In this document: piece after piece, positions 10,101 to 15,586 of the stretch | Numbering within the stretch: position 1 is the stretch's first letter | Layout of the letters: the number at the start of each line of letters is the position of its first letter | Assembly (NCBI GenBank): GCA_949300425.1 | Contig: CASGED010000088.1 | Span: 1-38,075 of the forward strand | Direction: 5' to 3' | Origin: an uncultured Bacteroides sp. | GTDB lineage: Bacteria; Bacteroidota; Bacteroidia; Bacteroidales; Bacteroidaceae | DNA: 38,075 bases | Notes under the pieces: generated by a model | Told to the model about the DNA's origin: nothing | The model's database searches: none | The model's input: only the letters and a program-made list of their open reading frames with translations | Translations under genes and position numbers: made by a program

Positions 10101-10210
10101 ACGTCACGGCGGTAGGCCGCAGTGTCGTGCGAAGGTTGTCCGGCAAAAACGCAAACGGTGTTCTCCACCGCGTCTGTTTGGTATTGCTGTATCTTGAATT
10201 GAAATTTCAT
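7178..10210 (-). CDS. res: Type III restriction endonuclease, Res subunit
   Basis: The 1010-residue protein is a superfamily 2 helicase joined to a nuclease, as in type III restriction enzymes, which need ATP and two head-to-head sites and act in complex with Mod. Seen motifs: Walker A METGTGKT (K101), motif II DEPQ (227-230), helicase domain 2 with motif VI GRGLRL in the middle of the protein, and a C-terminal PD-(D/E)XK nuclease with D940 in APDWAIAF and E958-x-K960 in IAETKG. Length is normal for the family and no frameshift is visible, so it looks functional. It begins 5 bases after the mod stop codon and is the last gene of the leftward operon. Its 3' end faces the terminator and repeats at 6987-7151. 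Confidence 0.92.
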   Translation of the reverse strand: MKFQFKIQQYQTDAVENTVCVFAGQPSHDTAAYRRDVGRGRLELDEIGYRNAEVELDARQLLENIRKVQRESNIPLSDKLVTVGGMGVCSLDIEMETGTGKTYVYIKTMFELNKRYGWSKFIVVVPSIAIREGVYKSFSMLEDHFMEHYGRKARYFVYDSGNLNQLDSFSSDGGIHVMIINTQAFAASLKEGGRSKESRIIYSRRDEFGSRRPIDVIAANHPIIIMDEPQRMEGEATQTGLKRFSPLFVLNYSATHKTKHNTVYALDALDAYQQKLVKRIQVKGFELKNLQGTNTYLYIDNIVLSKDKPPMVRIELEVKRKSGVIARESRKLAYGDDLFVVSDLNQYKGYVISDINPYRNTVTFLNGVTLHKGEVTGDISELALQRVQIRETIRSHFEKERELFDKGIKTLSLFFIDEVAKYKSYDEQGNEVKGVFQQIFEEEYTNLLNENLSLFDDAYQIYLRRFQVQEIHNGYFSIDKKNGHAIDSNTSRKSDLSDDISAYDLILKNKERLLSFEEPTRFIFSHSALREGWDNPNIFQICTLRHSNSEVNKRQEVGRGLRLCVDKDGNRMDYDALGENVHDINKLTVIANESYSSFVNDLQNKTRESLRERPKKATMDFFKDRIILLADGMKHALTVNEAVSIHAYLYDNEYIDEQGVVTQRYKDDVTQNTLAALPLRLEPMAQGIHALVQSTFDENILLGEMIEDGNRTQSPENKLNENFAKKEFQELWHSINHKYVYTVHYDSNELVRKAIAAINKELYVTELKYILTEGIQQDADRFGGTHTTTKKIGTVSTSTVKYDLVGEIAKGATLTRRTVVAILKGISQAKLYMFRNNPEEFIRKVTGIIKDQKATMIVEHISYNKLEETYDSAIFTQEKHTQPIERAYSAKKHVMDYVFPDSKGESEFAGSLDSATEVCVYAKLPRAFQIPTPVGNYAPDWAIAFNKGTVKHIFFIAETKGSMGTMELRGVEKAKIECAEKLFNNVSTSHVRYHQVKSYQNLLDVMKNLE

Positions 10211-10215
10211 AAGAC

Positions 10216-12048
10216 TTACAATATTTTGCGGATGGTGTCTTTGCTGTACGTTTCAAACAGTTGGTCAAAGTTGTCGGCCACGTTGTCCGAAGCAAGCGAA
10301 CTGTCGCGCATCACGAAGTAGTATGGTTTCAGCTTGGCTATCTCCTTGATAGTATCTTCGGCTATGTCCGTGTCGAAACAAGCCACAAGGTAATTGTCGT
10401 TTACAAAGAACACCTGCTTGCCGTCCATCGTCCGTTGCTCGATGGTGGCGGAAAGCTCCACGCCCAAGTCCAGCATCACTTGGAAGAGCAGGTCTTCCGC
10501 CGTGCGGTCAGGTTTTACGTTGTCGGCAAAGAGGTCTTGCTCGGTAAACTCTTTCGGCGTGTAATATACATCTTGCATGTTCGAGCTGTCCAACTTCAGT
10601 ACACGGAAACCGATGTCTAAGTCCTGCCCTTGCAGTCCGGCTTCTTCCTTGATTTTCCGTCCGGCGCGACGGATGCGTTCCTTACCTATCTCGCAGATGT
10701 TCTTGTATCCGGCTTTGTGGGCTTCGCTTTTCTCATCGGTCTTTTCGGGAAGCTGTACCATGATGAACTTGCGGTTACCGCCGTCCTCCGCATTGAGCTG
10801 CATTACGGCGTGGGCGGTGGTGGCAGAGCCTGAGAAGAAGTCGAGAATAATAGAATCTGATTCAAATTTAGTAATCATTTTCAATGTGCGAAGTAACAAA
10901 TTGACATTTTTAGGATTGTCAAAGACTTTGCCATCCATTAAATCTGCCAACTGCTTAGTAGCTGTTGATGTTAAAAAATCATCATCCCACCAAGTTGTAA
11001 CCGTTCTTCTTGAATGTTCTGCCTGCGAAAGATAGTATTTTTGCTGTAATCCATTTGGAGTTCTAACAATTAACCCTCGATTATATTTGTCTTGCATTGT
11101 TTCCTTAGAATAACGCCAGTAGCCATTTACACCAAGAAACTCATAATATGGATTCCCTTTTTTAGCTCCTCCAGGTCCATCGACCGGAGTTAATTTGTAT
11201 TTACCATTTTCATCTTCTAAATTGAAACCTTCAAGAACGGGGTCTTCTCCAATGCTTTTTTGTTTTGAGAAAAGTAAATTTATATCTTTTGTATAAAAAA
11301 GGAGATGATTATGGTTTTCAGATATAATTCTATCATTTGAAACAGAAGCCCTATGTTTGTGACATATACTTGCTATAAAATTTCGTTCTCCAAAAATTTC
11401 ATCACATACTTTTATCAAATTAGCTTCTTCATCATCTCCTATAGAAATAAAAATAACTCCATCGTCCATTAGCAAATCTTTCGCTACTTTCAATCTCGGA
11501 TAAATCATATTCAGCCAATCCGTATGGAAGCGACCATTGGATTCCGTATTCTGCACCAAACGGTTGCCCTCTTCATCGGTTTGGCCGCTGTTCTCCTGAT
11601 AATCGTCTACACTTTGCGAAAAGTCATCGTTATACACAAAGTCATTCCCCGTGTTGTAAGGTGGGTCAATATAAATCATCTTTACCTTGCCGAGATACGT
11701 TTCGCGCAGCACTTTAAGTACGTCGAGGTTATCGCCCTCAATATAAAGATTCTGCGTATGGTCGAAGTCCACACTCTCTTCCCGACAAGGACGCAACGTC
11801 TTGTTAGTCGGTGTATTCGCCAAGTGCGCGTGAGACTTCTTGTCCGGCCATGTGAACTGGTAGCGTTCCTCGCCGTCGTCTATCACATCGGCAGACAGTT
11901 CGTCACGCAATTTCTCGAAGTCAATGCCCTGCACCGTCTTGCCATCCTTGTCTTTGCGCTCTGTCACACATTGCGGAAAGAGTTTCGCTATCTTATCTAT
12001 GTTCGAGCCTGTTACGTTGAGACTTTGCATCTTCATCTTTTTCATCAT
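10216..12048 (-). CDS. mod: Type III DNA adenine-N6 methyltransferase, Mod subunit
   Basis: The 610-residue protein is a beta-class (permuted) N6-adenine methyltransferase: the catalytic DPPY (128-131, in YIDPPYNTGNDF) comes before the S-adenosylmethionine site (FFSGSATT, 404-411). The region between, about 190-400, is where type III Mod proteins keep the target-recognition domain. Mod sets the site specificity for both methylation and cutting by Res. Its DNA for residues about 190-400 (10850-11480) is much more AT-rich than both flanks, which suggests replacement of the recognition domain by transfer. The start overlaps the stop of the 90-residue gene upstream by 4 bases (12045-12048), so translation is probably coupled. 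Several in-frame ATG codons follow the first (M1, M2, M5, M7), so the exact start is uncertain. Confidence 0.92.
   Translation of the reverse strand: MMKKMKMQSLNVTGSNIDKIAKLFPQCVTERKDKDGKTVQGIDFEKLRDELSADVIDDGEERYQFTWPDKKSHAHLANTPTNKTLRPCREESVDFDHTQNLYIEGDNLDVLKVLRETYLGKVKMIYIDPPYNTGNDFVYNDDFSQSVDDYQENSGQTDEEGNRLVQNTESNGRFHTDWLNMIYPRLKVAKDLLMDDGVIFISIGDDEEANLIKVCDEIFGERNFIASICHKHRASVSNDRIISENHNHLLFYTKDINLLFSKQKSIGEDPVLEGFNLEDENGKYKLTPVDGPGGAKKGNPYYEFLGVNGYWRYSKETMQDKYNRGLIVRTPNGLQQKYYLSQAEHSRRTVTTWWDDDFLTSTATKQLADLMDGKVFDNPKNVNLLLRTLKMITKFESDSIILDFFSGSATTAHAVMQLNAEDGGNRKFIMVQLPEKTDEKSEAHKAGYKNICEIGKERIRRAGRKIKEEAGLQGQDLDIGFRVLKLDSSNMQDVYYTPKEFTEQDLFADNVKPDRTAEDLLFQVMLDLGVELSATIEQRTMDGKQVFFVNDNYLVACFDTDIAEDTIKEIAKLKPYYFVMRDSSLASDNVADNFDQLFETYSKDTIRKIL
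10850..11480 (-). other. AT-rich segment of mod covering the target-recognition domain
   Basis: By eye this segment is clearly richer in A and T than the mod sequence on either side and uses more A/T-ending codons. It corresponds to residues about 190-400, between the DPPY catalytic motif and the cofactor-binding FSGS motif, exactly the part that fixes target specificity. Edges are approximate. Replacement of this block by recombination is inference. Confidence 0.55.
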
Positions 12049-12317
12049 TTTATGCGTTTAATATGAAGAGCGACTTCTTTGGGTTTCCACGTTATCTCGA
12101 AACTATCCCCATCTTGCATAGCATCAAAATGAATGGATTTGGAAGTGGCTTTAAGATACTTTGCTTCAACTTCATAAACTCGGACTTCCGAACCGTATGT
12201 ACAGGTGATTTGCAGGACATCAAATGTACTTTTATCTCCATAAGCGCATTTGTACGAACTACTCAACTCCCGGCTGTCAAAATTGATGTTACGGTTTACG
12301 TATTTATACCTTTCCAT
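12045..12317 (-). CDS. Small unknown protein coupled to mod
   Basis: This 90-residue product has no signal peptide or membrane segment and resembles nothing I can name. It reads as a small beta-rich protein (alternating segments such as VLQITCTYGSEVRVYEVEAKYL and a C-terminal SFEITWKPKEVALHIKRIK, shown here only for pattern). Its stop overlaps the mod start by 4 bases, and its own start lies 14 bases inside the DUF4391 remnant upstream, so it is tightly built into the operon. Such placement between an accessory gene and mod suggests a helper or regulator of the restriction-modification system, but no function can be assigned. Its intact frame within an otherwise partly decayed operon suggests that it is still used. 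Confidence 0.6.
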   Translation of the reverse strand: MERYKYVNRNINFDSRELSSSYKCAYGDKSTFDVLQITCTYGSEVRVYEVEAKYLKATSKSIHFDAMQDGDSFEITWKPKEVALHIKRIK

Positions 12318-12543
12318 AATCTCTTATATTTTTAAGTTTCTTCAATTCTTCAAATAATTCTTGTTTCCGCCTCGGCTGCCGTTCCGCCCTGCATTTCTTT
12401 TCCAATGCTTCAATCTGTTTTTGCAATTTTGCTTGCGTCTCATTCTGTTGGATTTGCTCTTTCAATGTATTCTCCCCTTGCAGAGAGAAATCGCCGATGT
12501 GCGTCACGAGGTTTGCTCAAACTTTGTCAAGGTCAAGAAGGTG
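12304..12543 (-). pseudogene. C-terminal remnant of a DUF4391 protein with an in-frame stop
   Basis: The open part (from a GTG at 12505-12507) encodes 67 residues with LKEQIQQNETQAKLQKQIEA and ERQPRRKQELFEEL, the coiled-coil tail I associate with DUF4391 proteins found beside type III mod genes (usually about 220 residues). Read further upstream in the same frame it gives HLLDLDKV, a TGA stop at 12517-12519, then ANLVTHIGDFSLQG. The family pattern here, as I recall it, is a Leu-rich run, a Trp, then NLV..IG, so the TGA looks like a mutated TGG (Trp) codon. The N-terminal two thirds of the gene are absent. Thus both a point nonsense change and a truncation are indicated. The 67-residue tail could still be translated. 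Confidence 0.6.
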
Positions 12544-12634
12544 CATCGCTCATTACGACACTCCTTCTCAGTTTTTCTTTCAGATCATCTACAATTCTGT
12601 GATTTATATTGTCAAACTGTACAGGCAATTCCAT
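12533..12634 (-). pseudogene. N-terminal remnant of a helicase-like gene
   Basis: A 33-codon frame from ATG at 12632-12634 reads MELPVQFDNINHRIVDDLKE and then KLRRS before diverging and stopping at 12533. The opening resembles, from memory, the N-terminus of the large SNF2/phospholipase-D-type helicases that precede DUF4391, mod and res in related operons (pattern: LP..FDNIN...VDDLK). Everything after about residue 25 is gone and the sequence runs straight into the DUF4391 tail. The simplest reading is one deletion that removed most of the helicase and the front of the DUF4391 gene. Because it is so short, the helicase assignment needs a database comparison. Confidence 0.45.
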
Positions 12635-12653
12635 TATTTTACGGTCTTTATGG

Positions 12654-12694
12654 CTTGCCGTACATTTATCTCTTACTTAGGAGATAAAGGCAAG
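12654..12694. repeat. Nested inverted repeat around the left crossover site
   Basis: CTTGCC (12654-12659) pairs with GGCAAG (12689-12694), and inside these TTATCTC (12666-12672) pairs with GAGATAA (12681-12687). The outer right arm lies within the invertible segment while the outer left arm lies outside it, so this larger hairpin exists only in the orientation seen here. Confidence 0.5.
12668..12687 (+). repeat. Left inverted repeat (probable crossover site) of an invertible segment
   Basis: ATCTCTTACTTAGGAGATAA here is an exact inverted copy of the 20 bases at 12841-12860. The site is itself built of inverted arms TTATCTC (12666-12672) and GAGATAA (12681-12687) around the asymmetric 8-base core TTACTTAG, the layout of a tyrosine-recombinase core site. 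Inverted orientation of the asymmetric cores predicts inversion of the DNA between them. Confidence 0.7.
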
Positions 12695-12696
12695 CG

Positions 12697-12720
12697 TGCA
12701 ACATTACGAATAATGTTGCA
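12697..12720 (-). promoter_or_regulatory. Ten-base-pair stem-loop in the operon leader
   Basis: TGCAACATTA (12697-12706) and TAATGTTGCA (12711-12720) are perfect inverted arms around the 4-base loop CGAA. The structure starts about 15 bases after the predicted transcription start of the minus-strand promoter, so the RNA would carry it near its 5' end. There is no U tract after it, so it is not an intrinsic terminator. It may protect the RNA end, or as DNA be an operator; both are inference. Confidence 0.5.
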
Positions 12721-12740
12721 ATATATGCTAATTCTTTTGT

Positions 12741-12772
12741 TAAAACTATGTTCCTAATGGCCGCAATACAAA
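12741..12772 (-). promoter_or_regulatory. Bacteroides-type promoter facing the restriction-modification operon
   Basis: On the minus strand TTTG (12769-12772) is followed after 20 bases by TAGTTTTA (12741-12748), which fits the Bacteroides consensus TTTG, 19-21 bases, TAnnTTTG with a single mismatch in the last base. The expected start of transcription is near 12735, leaving a leader of about 100 bases before the first remnant frame. The -33 element sits inside a short palindrome (ACAAA, CT, TTTGT at 12768-12779), a possible operator. Confidence 0.65.
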
Positions 12773-12840
12773 CTTTTGTTCATGAAAAAATGTAACTGAC
12801 GATTTCTGCCGTTTGAAAATCAGCAAGTATAGGAATTTCC

Positions 12841-12860
12841 TTATCTCCTAAGTAAGAGAT
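12841..12860 (-). repeat. Right inverted repeat (probable crossover site) of an invertible segment
   Basis: TTATCTCCTAAGTAAGAGAT is the exact reverse complement of 12668-12687. Arms TTATCTC (12841-12847) and GAGATGA (12856-12862, one base off perfect) flank the core CTAAGTAA, the reverse of the left core. It ends 31 bases before the stop codon of the recombinase gene. Confidence 0.7.
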
Positions 12861-12891
12861 GAACGCATTTGCAAAACAAGTCTTTGAGTAA

Positions 12892-14103
12892 TCACAATTC
12901 CTTCAGAATTAAGCTGTTTGCTTTGTCTATCACATTGGAATCCAATGAAGCAAGATAGATGCGTGTGGTTTCTTCCGAGTCATGTCCCATACCTTCGCTG
13001 ATAACAGAAAGAGGTATGTTCTTGCTCTTGGCAATGCTTGCCCAACCGTGCCTCGCACAATACATTGACAACGGCATGGAAAGTCCTACCATTTTTGCGA
13101 TTACTTTCAAGGCGGTATTCACTCGGTAGATGGCATTGCGGTATTGTATCCTCTCATCAGCCAGTGGGTTTGTGATTATTGGCAATAGGTATTGCGTGGC
13201 AGAACGGCCTTCATATTTTGTGACAATCTCTGCCATGCACTTCTCCCATCTGATGCTAAGTTGCTGGTTGGTTTTCTTTCTCCGATAAGTGATAATACCA
13301 TTTTTCAAATCTGATTTTTTGAGATAGGCCATGTCAATGAACGACATGCCACGGGTGTAAAATGAAAAAAGAAACATATCCCTTGCATAGTCCAGATGCG
13401 GTTTCAAAGTCAGGTCAAGTTCCTTGATGCGCTTGATGGCCTTCAATGGCACGGCGCGTTTAACCGTCTTGTCGATACCTGTATAAACGTGCTTGAAAGG
13501 ATGTTTTTGTTCTATTAATTCTTTTTCCACGGCACGGTTATACACAGCCCGTAGGATACGCATATAAAATGAAACGGTGTTCGGGCAGATGCCCTTAGCT
13601 TTCAGCCACGCTTCATAGAGCATCATTGTATCACTGTCAATCTCGCACAACAGGATGTCCTGCCCGTCACGGAACTTCATGAAGCTGCTTAACGCAGCGG
13701 TGTAAGTTTCCGCTGTGCGGATTCTGTTCAACCGTTTCAATTGTCCTATGACACCCTGTATGAAACTGAACAAGGATTGCTCGCTTGCTTGTTCGTTAAA
13801 TTTTGTAACAATATCGTCTGCCGTATAATTCTTGTTTCTCTTGTCACACAAAGCGATAATGACTTTCAGGCGTTTAATGTCCCATGCAATACGGTTTGTA
13901 ACCGATTCCAGATAGTTCCTCCGTTCCGTACTTACTATAATTGGAAGAGAAACAGTTGATGTTTTCCCGTTCCACTCGTTTTCAAATATCCGGTAGTCCA
14001 TCCTGATTTGGCGAACCACGCGGTTGTGTATCACTTGATAATAGATGCTGCCCTCCTTGCCGTCTATGGAAGAAGGACGGAATTTCACTTTTACTGATGC
14101 CAT
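12892..14103 (-). CDS. Tyrosine site-specific recombinase (probable DNA invertase)
   Basis: The 403-residue protein has the three parts of Bacteroides-type tyrosine recombinases: an N-terminal arm-binding-like domain (about 1-95), a SAM-like core-binding domain (about 105-205) and a catalytic domain (about 215-400). Visible catalytic residues are R251 (YTRGMSF), a lysine in the YRRKKTN turn (276-277), R351-H352 (CARHGWAS), H374 (EGMGHDS) and the nucleophile Y383 (RIYLASLD). All key residues are present, so it should be active. The first His of the usual HxxR box is replaced, as in many relatives in this phylum. Its stop lies 31 bases from an inverted-repeat pair with crossover-site layout, so its likely task is to flip that segment. 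Integration of a mobile element is the alternative, but no other transfer or phage genes are near. Confidence 0.9.
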   Translation of the reverse strand: MASVKVKFRPSSIDGKEGSIYYQVIHNRVVRQIRMDYRIFENEWNGKTSTVSLPIIVSTERRNYLESVTNRIAWDIKRLKVIIALCDKRNKNYTADDIVTKFNEQASEQSLFSFIQGVIGQLKRLNRIRTAETYTAALSSFMKFRDGQDILLCEIDSDTMMLYEAWLKAKGICPNTVSFYMRILRAVYNRAVEKELIEQKHPFKHVYTGIDKTVKRAVPLKAIKRIKELDLTLKPHLDYARDMFLFSFYTRGMSFIDMAYLKKSDLKNGIITYRRKKTNQQLSIRWEKCMAEIVTKYEGRSATQYLLPIITNPLADERIQYRNAIYRVNTALKVIAKMVGLSMPLSMYCARHGWASIAKSKNIPLSVISEGMGHDSEETTRIYLASLDSNVIDKANSLILKEL

Positions 14104-14430
14104 TCACGTTACTTTTTGTTATTACAATTCATTTGTCCACTTTCAATTTCTTCTGCATAATATAATCGATTATTATAAACTAATGAATTATGCGAACCGG
14201 AAGTTGGCACACAACAGCTTCATTGCTTTATAGCCACCGTATCCTGTTCGTTTCATAATTAAGAGGTATAGGGACACTGGCATTCGCAACAAAAGTTCAT
14301 CTTCTCAAATGAGTGATAAGAAGTGCGTATTTAGGAAAATCTCATTTTCCCAATATACCGCAGGGGCATTTGTATTAAGTTTAGTGATGCGAGTTTCGAG
14401 ATAAATTATAGGACGTATGTTTTTTATGCT
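14104..14430. other. Non-coding gap between recombinase and rlmN
   Basis: About 330 bases without a convincing gene. It holds a 12-base palindrome ATAATCGATTAT (14162-14173) and an imperfect inverted pair (GAATTATGCGAAC at 14185-14197 against GTTCGTTTCATAATT at 14246-14260, three unpaired bases). The recombinase promoter should lie here on the minus strand, but I find no good match. This is also the right edge of the accessory island, so an old attachment site could lie here; none is evident. Confidence 0.4.
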
Positions 14431-14438
14431 TATCTTTG
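14431..14438 (+). promoter_or_regulatory. -7 element of the rlmN promoter
   Basis: TATCTTTG is a perfect match to TAnnTTTG and lies 22 bases before the rlmN start codon, so the leader would be short. No clear TTTG is found at the -33 distance. Confidence 0.5.
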
Positions 14439-14460
14439 CACAAACAAAGACTTTAAGCGT

Positions 14461-15495
14461 ATGCAGAAACAACCCCTTTTAGGACGGACGCTCCACGAAC
14501 TTCAAGACGTGGTGAAAAGTTTAGGTATGCCTGGATTTGCCGCCAAGCAGATTGCAATGTGGCTGTACGACAAGAAAGTGACTGCCATTGATGAGATGAC
14601 GAACCTTTCGTTGAAGCATCGGGAGTTGCTGAAGGAGGCTTATGAAGTGGGCGCATGTCCACCGGTGGAAGCCATGCGCTCGGTGGATGGCACGGTGAAG
14701 TATCTGTATCGGGTGGGGGAGAACCACTTTGTGGAGTCGGTCTATATCCCGGAGGAGGACAGGGCTACGCTGTGTGTGTCCTCACAAGTGGGGTGCAAGA
14801 TGAATTGCAAGTTCTGCATGACGGGCAAGCAAGGCTTTACCGCCAACCTGACCGCCGGACAAATCATCAACCAGATAAACTCGTTGCCCGAACGGGACAA
14901 GCTGACCAACGTGGTGATGATGGGCATGGGTGAGCCGCTGGACAATGTGGACGAGGTGCTGAAAGCTTTGGACATAATGACAGCTTCCTATGGCTACGCC
15001 TGGAGTCCGAAGCGTATCACGCTTTCTTCCGTAGGCTTGCGCAAGGGGCTGAAACGTTTCATCGAGGAGAGCGATTGCCACCTGGCCATCAGCTTGCATT
15101 CGCCAATCCCTTCACAAAGGTCTGCATTGATGCCCGCTGAGCGAAGTTTTTCCATCACGGAGATTGTGGACTTGTTGCGGGGGTATGACTTCAGCAAACA
15201 ACGTCGCCTTTCCTTTGAATATATCCTGTTCAAAGGGGAGAACGACGCTTTGCCTCATGCCAAAGAACTTCTGAAATTGCTGCGTGGGCTGGATTGCCGG
15301 GTAAACCTGATTCGTTTTCACGCCATTCCGAATGTGGATTTGGAGGGGACGGATATGGAGACGATGGTTCGCTTCCGTGATTATCTCACTTCGCACGGCT
15401 TGTTCACCACCATCCGTGCTTCCCGTGGGGAAGATATTTTTGCCGCGTGCGGCATGCTTTCTACAGCGAAACAGGAAGCGGATAACAAAAAATAA
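14461..15495 (+). CDS. rlmN: Dual-specificity 23S rRNA/tRNA adenine-C2 methyltransferase RlmN
   Basis: The 344-residue radical-SAM enzyme methylates C2 of A2503 in 23S rRNA, and in known members A37 of some tRNAs, using a 4Fe-4S cluster. The cluster cysteines are C112, C116 and C119 (CKMNCKFC), and the second methyl-carrying cysteine is near residue 330 (IFAACG). Between them the radical-SAM barrel shows GMGEPLDN and ITLSSVG, both family signatures. An N-terminal helical domain (about 1-90) with KQIAMWLY binds RNA in relatives. Length is normal and all key residues are in place. It is the first core gene to the right of the accessory island. Confidence 0.95.
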   Translation: MQKQPLLGRTLHELQDVVKSLGMPGFAAKQIAMWLYDKKVTAIDEMTNLSLKHRELLKEAYEVGACPPVEAMRSVDGTVKYLYRVGENHFVESVYIPEEDRATLCVSSQVGCKMNCKFCMTGKQGFTANLTAGQIINQINSLPERDKLTNVVMMGMGEPLDNVDEVLKALDIMTASYGYAWSPKRITLSSVGLRKGLKRFIEESDCHLAISLHSPIPSQRSALMPAERSFSITEIVDLLRGYDFSKQRRLSFEYILFKGENDALPHAKELLKLLRGLDCRVNLIRFHAIPNVDLEGTDMETMVRFRDYLTSHGLFTTIRASRGEDIFAACGMLSTAKQEADNKK

Positions 15496-15538
15496 TATAA
15501 ATTATTGGCTCGGATATGGAGGATAAACGCATTCTTCG

Positions 15539-15546
15539 TAGCTTTG
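15539..15546 (+). promoter_or_regulatory. -7 element before the DUF4837 gene
   Basis: TAGCTTTG fits TAnnTTTG exactly and lies 41 bases before the start codon at 15587, in the 91-base gap after rlmN. No TTTG at -33 was found, so this is a partial match. It could drive the DUF4837-pdxA-regulator-lptE-TPR-secG run. Confidence 0.45.
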
Positions 15547-15586
15547 TAGAAATATATTAGTGTTATAAACGATTAAAAACGATACA

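Larger units (their letters stand above)
12688..12840. other. Putative invertible promoter segment
   Basis: These 153 bases lie between perfect 20-base inverted repeats and directly after the 3' end of a tyrosine recombinase gene. They hold one good Bacteroides promoter (on the minus strand, toward mod and res) and a 10-base-pair stem-loop just downstream of it, and no convincing promoter on the plus strand. In the present orientation transcription would enter the restriction-modification operon. After inversion the promoter would instead run into the 3' end of the recombinase gene in antisense direction. Inversion itself cannot be seen in one assembled sequence; it is inferred from site layout and context. 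Confidence 0.65.

Noticed and set aside
12361-12687. Rightward frame of 108 codons across the remnants and left inverted repeat
   Set aside because: It lies opposite to the recognisable DUF4391 tail and helicase-like start and has no sensible composition or promoter.
12892-14103. Recombinase as integrase of a phage or conjugative element
   Set aside because: No phage, mobilisation or conjugation genes and no direct repeats flanking the region were seen; adjacent inverted repeats favour a DNA-inversion role. Not fully excluded.
14162-14173. Palindrome ATAATCGATTAT as a recombinase attachment site
   Set aside because: It is short and AT-rich, has no partner copy in the window, and differs from the arm-core-arm repeats at 12668 and 12841.
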